Positions 55,628 through 64,000 of a DNA stretch of 64,000 nucleotides are shown one piece after another. Source of the stretch: Silene conica (taxonomy: Eukaryota; Streptophyta; Magnoliopsida; Caryophyllales; Caryophyllaceae); NCBI GenBank assembly GCA_029255685.2, contig CM055315.2, positions 74,801,681-74,865,680 of the forward strand. The letters are read 5' to 3'. The notes under the pieces were generated by a model. The model worked only from the letters and a program-made list of their open reading frames with translations, was not told the origin of the DNA and did no database searches. The translations under genes and the position numbers were made by a program. The first letter of the stretch is position 1, and each line of letters begins with the position of its first letter.

Positions 55628-56747
55628 TCTATCTATATTATTAAAGGAAGCTTTTTTCGAGCGATGCTATTGGTTGAAGAATATAAAAGAGCTTTCAAAA
55701 TAAGGATAGAAAAAGATAAAATCTACAATTGTATTAAGAAATTAAAAATGATAAAGTAAATAAGATAAAGATTAGTACTAATAAATGTTTCATAACTTAC
55801 ATAGAGTCCAACTTTTCATAACTTACCAAACTAATTCTTAATTTAAAGATAATGATCAAAATAAAAATTAATAATTAATAATTGAAGAAGAACAAATTTA
55901 TCACATCATACGAGATAATATTTTAGCGGTTAACTAAGACAACTCCTATTGTATATTAAACTCTTTGATAATAATGGATATAAATATCCAAGGATTCATA
56001 ACTTAGCAATTACACATTTTTTTGTATTGCTAAATTGCAATTTTTTAAGCATCTTATATTTCTTTTTATTATTTGCAGTTTTAATTTTAATTTTGTAGTT
56101 TAGAAATTTTCATATTGAAATTGATCTGTTTATTTCTATTATTATTGATCATAGAATTAATAGTGCTCTCTTTATTTTTTCTTTTACAACACAATTACAT
56201 TGATCTAGCATGGGTGTAATTAGGGGTTTGCATGATATTTACTCTTTATTATACCCGAATACCGTTCAATAATTTACACACAAAATTTAAGATTTCTTTC
56301 GAGCGACGTGATTGGTTGAAAAATATAATAAGAGCTTTCAAAATAAGGATAAGAAAAGATAAAATTTACAATTGTATTAAGAAATAAAAATGATAAAGTA
56401 AATAAGATAATCTTGAAAGTGTCAAACTAAACAAAACGATAGAAAACAGTCATAACCCATAAACAAACCAACATATATAATTGTTTTAGTACAAAATTCC
56501 ATATTTTGTTCTACATATTACCGTATGAATGAATCAAAACGTTTGCAAACCCATGCACAAAAAAAAAGAATTAAATAACTTGAGTTTGATTAGTAGTATC
56601 ATTGGTTTTATTAGTTTGGTTTGTAGCATGACAATCATAATCTCATAAGTTATTATATGTGAATCGTATTACTCTATATCCTTCAACCCCTATCATTCTC
56701 ATGTTTACACTATTTGAAATACATAATTTTTGTGTATAATAATATAA
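55628..56747 (+). repeat. Helitron 5'-end-like start with internal duplication
   Basis: Starts TCTATCTATATTATTAAAGG then 'cgagcgatgctattggttg'. That block plus 'gagctttcaaaataaggat' recurs at 56295-56350. No matching plus-strand 3' end was found, so this is a truncated element or a fused pair. No gene is seen. Confidence 0.5.
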
Positions 56748-58315
56748 CTAGTTTTATAACCCGTCAAATTCACGGGATGTTTAATTTCTAGTGTGATATT
56801 TTAGTGATTTAATATAATAATATACTAAGATCAACTCAGCTTACAACTTTCATGTTTTAAGAGTTATATAAAGTCAATTAGTCTTTTGTACAACAATTTA
56901 TTAGAAATTAAAGTCATATACAATGGATACTAAAATACCTTGCAAAATTAAAGTAATTCAACGCAGACTAAAATAAATTAATAATATAGGTATTCATATA
57001 ATCAAATTATATAAAACTATATTAGCAAACAAAGATCTCAAAGATAGAGCACCCTCATAAATTAGATATTAAAATTTTATCAAGAATTCTGAAAATAACA
57101 TAGAACACACGATTAGAAATATTATGACAAAACTATCAGTTTATACGTACTACCCCTAAAATTGAAGCTAATACAACAATAAATTGCGGAATTAAGAATT
57201 TTAAAGCAACAACTTTATTTAATCTGTAATCTTATACAAAAATGTGAATAAAATGATAGGAAAGATCAGTGACACTACCATTTTATTAACAATAAAGATG
57301 AGAAATTTTTTTGCTTACAAGTATTGCTTTTTATAAAAACTATATAAACAATTGAGGATGCGTTTTATGAGTACTAAATATTCTTTTTTTTATTATGGGG
57401 AAAACAACAAATACCAAAATAAAACATACAAATGAAAAAATAAACTATTAATCATTCATGTTGATGTCATACGTCTTGTAGTTAGTCTGTAATTTATAAT
57501 TGTTTAAGCAAATTAATTCTAGTATTTCACTTTTCCGTATAGTCTTGTTTCTCCAATGAATCGTCTCTCTCTATATGTATAAAAAAAAGAATTCAATAAT
57601 TAGTGCAAAATAACCAAGAATAGTGAAATTTGTTTTATGCAATATCATCGTTATTAACGAAACTTCTTTGTAAATAGTGATAGAAATAGGGAATGAGAAT
57701 AAGTTATAAAGATGTAAGTATATTTACCTTTAAAGAGTAGCATACAAATCTTGATATGACCCCTAAATGAGAACACAACAAATACATACGATCAAGTTGA
57801 AATATGATGAACAAATTAACTCGATGTAAATTACATAAAAAATAAACAAATTAGTTAATAATTTAATACCTTAATACAATTAACTTGATGTAAATAGAAA
57901 GATAAGAAAGATTAGTGACACAAATAATTCTAGTAACGAAAAAAATAACCAAAAAAATTGGCTTACAAATTTTGCCTTCCAACAAAAATATATAAATAGT
58001 TGAGGATATATTTTATGACTTTTGAGCATCCTCTTTTTAAATATTATCAAATTTAATATAGACATAAATATCAATCAACATTGATGACTTTTGAGCATTA
58101 TTTTATTATTATTATTATTATGAAATTTAATATAGACATGAATATGAGCCAATGAGAAATGGAATGTATAAGGTTTGTTTACTTACTGTTATTATTATTT
58201 TGTTTTTACAAAATCGACTTTATATGAGAGTGGTTTCAATATTATGTTATGAAATTAAAATATGACTTGTGGATAATAATATAGAGTTTGACTTGCCTTT
58301 TAATTAGTTTATAGA
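56748..58315 (-). mobile_element. Minus-strand Helitron-like element
   Basis: On the minus strand the 3' end reads cccgtgaatttgacggg, ttataaaa, CTAG|T. A plausible 5' end, A|TCTATAAACTAATTAAAAGG, lies at 58315. A second similar start lies near 58466, so the 5' end is uncertain. AT-rich, no coding. Confidence 0.5.
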
Positions 58316-58700
58316 TAAAGTTATTGTTATTTTTTTTAATTCTTTTTACAAAATCCATTTTACATGAGATTAATTTAAGATTTTATCTCGTAAAATTAAA
58401 ATATGACATGTGGGTGTCATGTGGATGATAACAAAAAGTTTGGCTTGCATTTTAATTAGATTTATAGATAAATGTATATTTATAGATTTTTCTCATTATT
58501 ATGAAATTTAATATAGACATAAATATGCACCAAGAAGAAATAAATTGTAAAAGTTTTCTTAATTATTATTACTATTATTTTATTTCTTTTTCAAAATATA
58601 TACTTTGCGTGAGAGTGGTTTAAGAAGTTGTCTTATGAAATAAAAAATATGATATGTGAATGATGGTAAATATTTGAACTTGTTTTTTAAATTATATTTA
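58080..58700. repeat. Degenerate ~200-bp tandem repeats
   Basis: 'gaaatttaatatagacat', 'catgagat/gtgagagtggttt' and 'aaaatatgacatgtgg' recur in the same order three times. Confidence 0.65.
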
Positions 58701-60048
58701 ATTATATAGTTATAGAGTTAATTATTATTACATTTATGTTTTATTTTCAATTTAATTAAATAATCAAGAAAAATGAATATAATTAATAAGGCGTGAAATT
58801 GCCATATGGAATAAAATGGATACAATAACCTTTTATTTGAATAGTATAAAAAATTAAATTAAATAATCAATTAAAATAAATTAAAATTAATGGGTATGAA
58901 TTGTTGTAACACCCCCATTTATTTAAGAGCCTTTAGCAAGACATTCTTAGATAAATAGGACTGTTACCATCCCGGTATATCCGAGGTAGTGAATAACGAG
59001 GTAAACAAACCAAAGTACTTTATATAAAATACTGATTAAATTAAACTTGGTATTACAACAACTACAAGGTCCAAACTTGATAAAATAAAAGTACAACTGA
59101 CGATATCTAAATGTGATCTAACTCTAAGTAGGTCCATGCCATGTCTCTCACCATGCCCAAGCTCCTAGTCCAACTGTCACTGACCTGTAAAATCTACTCC
59201 CCATTCCGGATCATCGTAGGTGTCACACGAATACACAGGGTCAACCGCGAGGTTGAGTAGATAACACAGATAAGACATAAATAACAGTAGAATCGTATCC
59301 TCCTCCATCTCCATCTCATTCAATCATCCTCCACGCCTCCATCACACCACACCTCCATCACACCACACCACCATCACACCGCACCTCCCATGGCCATATC
59401 ACAAGTCCCATATCACAAGACCCAATATCACAAGACCCATTTCACACCTCCCGATCTCCACAGTGATCAATAATAATAATACGATTCACAGTACAGTAAT
59501 GATCAGTTATATCAAACTCGTAATAAGCATCACTTACACATTTCATGCCATAACATGAATCATAATATATTTCCCCTACCTCAATTGCGGATTCACAACC
59601 GAACAGCTGCTAGAAATGTTCCACTTTGAACAGTCGAACTCAGTTCCTATAATTAGTATTGAATATCAATTTCTACTCAGACAATTAAACAATTATTCGA
59701 TCATGTTCGTAATTGATTACCTATCACACATTGTAAATATACATATCAACACACTCATATACATGCCAATCAATATTAACTAATTATACATATCAATTAT
59801 CCTTAGCCAATTGTAAACTTACTAATTATAGACTTACTATATATAGACTTACCAAATATAGCATAAAGTCAAATAATCAATTATTACTAAATCAATAACA
59901 CTAACAATATAAATAATTAGTAGTCATCACAATATTCCTTAATAATATAATAACCATAAACTTCTAAAAAGATATAAGTAATAACAATAATAACATAAAT
60001 AACACATTACCATATAATTATAACTCATAACAACAATAATAATACAAC

Positions 60049-60049
<1 letters not shown>

Positions 60050-60100
<51 letters not shown>
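60050..60100. repeat. (AAT)n microsatellite
   Basis: Uninterrupted 'aataat' run. The Tyr- or Leu-repeat frames on the minus strand derive from it. Confidence 0.95.
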
Positions 60101-61416
60101 GCATAAAGATAATAAGAATAATAAGAATAACCATAGCTATTATCAAAGACGTAACAACAACAACATAGTATCCAACAGCCCTCCGACCAGCCCACTTCAC
60201 AACTTCTTCGACAACCCTTCCACAGCCCGAACCACCACCATACCACTGTGGTTGAGACCACTGAACCATGGTGCAACAACTGACCCTGACCACCACTCCA
60301 CACTCGACCTGGACAGCCATCGAACTAACCCCAAAACACGCTGGTCACAAACCCAAACCCAGTTCTTGTACTTACCCGTGTTACCACCCTCCTTTCACAC
60401 ACCCCTAACCACCTGCCAACACCACCACCGCCATAACTAAGCACTACCCACGACACCCTACACTACCCATGACACCCTGGTGGCAACCACCAAGCCTCGA
60501 CACCACCATACCACCCACAAACAACCTTACAAAAACCCTGCCCAGAAACACTCTTCTGAAACTGACACCCTAACAGCTCCTGTACCCCCAACGAGTCTCA
60601 TTCTAACACCCTCACGACACCCCTATAACCGCCACAAGAACCACCAGACAACTCTCTTGACTGCAACCAACAACTAGATCAAAAGCCCATAACTGACACG
60701 ACCCATAACTCTTTCAAAAACAACCACAAACATACACGTTCAGCAATGCCATCTGTAACAAAACACGAATTGACTCTGACATGGTGGTTTAGCCACCACG
60801 TATGACGGTCACAGAGACCAACGACGACCACCCACTGATCCAAAATTGACTAGTGAACTTCATAGATTAAAGATAAACAAAGATCTGCTCATAACAACAT
60901 GATTATACAAACAAAACACGAATTGGAACAGAGCATGAAAACTGGAAAAACAGAGAGGCAGTGCGCGTACCCTACTTTAGACACCAATCGAGCCACCAAT
61001 GACCACCCTAAACCACCAACTGATCCCTCCTTCTTGAACTATGATGTGTCGGCTGTGAGATGATGTGAGAGTGGGAGGCGCTTTAGGTTTAGGGTTAGGT
61101 TTTCGAGGAGCTTATATGTATGGGCAGCAGATAGAATTTGTTGTGGTTTGAGCAGTGGGGTGTGTCGAGTTGGGCTGTTTTACCCATAATACGCACCTCG
61201 AGGCCCAACCGACACCCTTGCACGCATCCCTAAACCTTAAAGCACAACTAGAGCGTGACTCGATACTAAAACCCGTACCCGACACTTCACTATTCTTATA
61301 CAAAATACAAGAATCGTAAGCGATAAACTAATTATCGATCTAAAACGTTCAACTAATTATCACACGTTAAAGTAATATAATACAAATGAATAAAATAGAA
61401 TACGATACAATACGGA

Positions 61417-62109
61417 TATAGCTGTCCACGGGCCGTCCCGTCCATTAGGCCCTCCCGCCCAGCCCGAATATTACGTGGGCTTGGACAAGTATTTTTGCCC
61501 GAAAAATTAAGAGGGCGGGCCAAACCCAGCCCGCCAAGTTAAATGGGCGGGTATGGACAACAAGAAAAGCCCGTGGGCCGGCCCATTAGGCCCGTTTACA
61601 ATTTAAATAATTAACTTTTACTCTTAAAAATTTTTTTTTAAGAAAATTGTATCAATTTTATAGGGATATGACACATTAAAATAATAATATGGAAAATATA
61701 ATATGTAAACTAAAACAATTAATATATAACGAAAATGTTTATATAATTTTAATTAATATAAAATCTAAATTAGATAAATGTTAAAACAGTAATGATTACG
61801 TCTAACCTTACATGTATTTCTTTACTAAACATAAATTTATGTATCCCGCTTCAAATTTCACATCAAAGTATGGAATATAAAAAAAAAATTAATATAAGTC
61901 ATTTTATACCAAATACTTCATTAACAGTTAAAGTTTTATATTATGGCCCATTGGCCCATGGGCCGCCCGACTTTTGTATAAATGGCGGGTAAGGGCAAGG
62001 ATAATTGACCCATTACTATGGCCCGGCCCGCCCACTATGTCTTAACGGACAACTTTTTTCTTCACGGCCCGGCCCAAGTCCGGCCCAAGCCCGCATTTGA
62101 ACAGCTCTA
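61417..62109. mobile_element. hAT-like MITE nested in the solo LTR
   Basis: Ends tatagctgt and acagctcta are short inverted repeats with GC-rich 'gggcgggcc'/'ggcccggcc' subterminal repeats. A perfect 8-bp duplication aatacgga sits at 61409-61416 and 62110-62117. No transposase. Confidence 0.85.
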
Positions 62110-62130
62110 AATACGGAGTATTACAATTGT

Positions 62131-63896
62131 CATATGGAATAAAATTAAATGTTAAGACATGTGGAATTAAATTAAATGCTTTAGTAATACTATAATATCG
62201 TTTAATATTATAAATGAGTGGGTTAAATTAAGTTAATTAAATTAATTTATAGATAAATAATTTAATTAAAGTCATTTAATAATAAATTGATAATCCCTTC
62301 ACATCAATTCGCCATGTCACATTAAAAATATGTCAATTGTTGATTGTTGACATGGATGATTGTTGACGTGGATTTTGGAGGGCGCAAGGTGGTTTTTTGG
62401 TAATCCTATGTGGCTTTTATTTATTGCAGACGTGGCTTTTGCTTGACATTTTAACTTAGCCTTTTAATAAGGTTTTATAAATATAATACTTCCTCCATCT
62501 CAGAGCATGTACATTGAAAAGGATGGTTTCATCCTCTTATTTTTTTCTCTTTTCCACTATCTTTTTGACACGTCACATTATCTTTTCTCCAACCCATTTT
62601 CCACTATCTTCATCATCTTCCTCCTCCTCTTTTACTTTTTTCTCCACATCAAAGAGGATCCTCTTTTACTACTCTTTCATATTTTAATTCCTTCTATAAA
62701 ATCTTATTAAAAGGGTAACTAAAAAAATGTGACATGGCAAATTTTAATGTGACGTGGCAAAATTTAAATGTGACTTGGCATATTTAAATGTGACATAGCA
62801 TATTTTAAATGTGACATGGCGTATTTATGTGATGAATTATCAATTTATTATTACATGACATAAATTTATTTCACTTATCTATAAATCAATTTAATTCACT
62901 TATCTATAATATTAAAGGATATTATCAATATTCTTAAATTAATTTGGTAGATTAAATATATTGTTTTTCAAAATTTATGTAACCCTTCAAAATTTAAATC
63001 AAGATTTAGTCTTAAATTAATTTTGTATATTAAATATATTATTTTCCAAAATTTATGTAACCCTTCAAAATCTAAATCAAGATTTCGTAATTTATAATTA
63101 ATATTGAAATTTATGTAATAAAATATGTTAATAAGTTTTATAATTATAGTTACAATTTTCTTTTAATAAAACATGTTAATAATTAATAAAAACTACTCAT
63201 ATTACTTAACACCCACCATTTTTATTAACATTTTTTCGTATTTATTTCATTTTTATATTTAAACATGGTAATAAATTCATTAAAACTCTTCATAATATTT
63301 AATCCCCACCAAATTAATTAAAAGTTTTTCTTATTTAATTAATTTTTGTAATATAATATGTTAATAAATTGATCAAAACTCTTTATATTAATTAACACCC
63401 GTAATTTGCACTAATATTTTTTTCCTATTTAATTCATTTCAGCAATCAATTATCTAATCTAATAATATCACAAAATAAATTAAGATTAAAATTAAAATAT
63501 GGAAATATATGGTTGTCTAATGACTATAAAAAACCATAATAGCTATAATAGTTTTTTTCACTCTATTTATTTAAAATATATTGCCCATGAGTTTCTACTT
63601 GTGGATTATATTTCATGGTTTAATTTATTTATTTGACGATAATGAGTATATTGAGAATATTGTTGAGTGATGTTGTCGTTGCTGCTGCAGTGGTGATGTT
63701 CAATAGAATATATTTTAATTTGCGATATATTTTAAATCACTTTGCAATTTTCTCTTAAGTCTTAATACTTGCTCAATTTCGTTTAATTGAATATAATTTC
63801 ATTAAATTAAATACATATATAAATTTATAAATATAATATATAAATAAAAGGCAAGGCAAAGAATGACTAAAAAATTCTCACGCAAGCTAGATTTTG

Positions 63897-63897
<1 letters not shown>
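62131..63897. other. AT-rich DNA without a gene
   Basis: Contains a minisatellite (62722-62826) and two 'aaaatttatgtaacccttca' direct copies (62970 and 63048). A Helitron-like start (tctataatattaaagg) lies at 62888 with no end in the window. No supported coding. Confidence 0.5.
62722..62826. repeat. ~25-bp minisatellite 'aatgtgacatggca'
   Basis: Five variants of 'aatgtgac(a/g/t)tggca' separated by 'aattttaa'-like sequence. Confidence 0.85.

Positions 63898-63898
<1 letters not shown>

Positions 63899-63962
<64 letters not shown>
63899..63962. repeat. (TA)n microsatellite
   Basis: Uninterrupted TA run of more than 60 bp near the window end. Confidence 0.95.
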
Positions 63963-63968
<6 letters not shown>

Positions 63969-64000
63969 AGAGAAAAAATAATTAAACCAAACCTTTTACA

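Larger units (their letters stand above)
58905..62125. mobile_element. Solo LTR (about 2.5 kb before a nested insertion) with perfect TSD
   Basis: Starts TGTAACACCCCC and ends GGAGTATTACA. It is flanked by a perfect 5-bp duplication attgt (58900-58904 and 62126-62130). No interior domain or second LTR. Removing the nested 693-bp hAT-like element and its 8-bp duplication leaves ~2520 bp, close to the solo LTR at 1170-3681. Contains CA-rich 'ccatcacaccacacct' repeats (59335-59400), an AAT microsatellite and a C-rich stretch (60.2-60.9 kb) with short meaningless frames. Confidence 0.82.

Noticed and set aside
60025..60320. Poly-Tyr or poly-Leu proteins on the minus strand
   Set aside because: Frames come from an (AAT)n microsatellite and a C-rich stretch of a solo LTR.

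Overview
The window is nuclear DNA of a flowering plant, very probably a eudicot. It is strongly AT-rich and crowded with plant transposons: Ty3/Gypsy and Ty1/Copia-like LTR elements, an L1-type LINE with RNase H, Helitrons, hAT, Stowaway and foldback MITEs, and SINE-like tRNA heads. It also carries interstitial Arabidopsis-type telomere repeats (CCCTAAA) and an intact FAR1/FHY3-like gene. The repeat style suggested Caryophyllales to me, but nothing in the sequence proves it. No bacterial, phage or CRISPR content was seen.

Layout. 0.2-4.5 kb: Helitron-like element hosting a 2.5 kb solo LTR. 4.87-5.14 kb: a small secreted proline-rich peptide gene. 6.6-11.2 kb: Copia-like LTR element without a recognisable pol. 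11.3-19.3 kb: decayed L1 LINE (minus strand) carrying a nested hAT MITE. 19.5-20.7 kb: a second Helitron. 20.8-21.4 kb: a long foldback. 22.5-22.9 kb: a second secreted proline-rich peptide, apparently related to the first. 24.5-25.0 kb: an unrecognised basic protein gene. 25.6-44.9 kb: a cluster of small genes. 46.5-50.6 kb: an intact FAR1-like gene between two CCCTAAA tracts. 51.8-58.7 kb: nested MITEs and Helitrons. 58.9-62.1 kb: a second solo LTR with a nested hAT element. 62.1-64 kb: AT-rich DNA and microsatellites.

The most interesting feature is the 25.6-44.9 kb cluster. Six intact genes each encode exactly 90 residues and align without gaps. A seventh copy is broken by a 1-bp deletion, and an eighth 93-residue gene may be a distant member. 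I do not recognise the family. The plus-strand copies are mirrored by minus-strand copies with matching 5' flanks, so the locus is an inverted duplication. Matching non-coding flanks at 22.97 and 51.78 kb extend the palindrome. The larger coordinate sum of that outer pair is explained by an insertion of about 4.2 kb in the right arm, which is the size of the FAR1 gene plus its telomeric tracts. A Gypsy element with nearly identical LTRs but a broken coding region later inserted into one duplicated unit of the cluster.

No metabolic pathway or operon-like cooperation is visible. The plausible host genes are the two secreted peptides, the 168-aa protein, the 90-aa family and the FAR1-like gene. 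The remaining recognisable content is mobile DNA and repeats.
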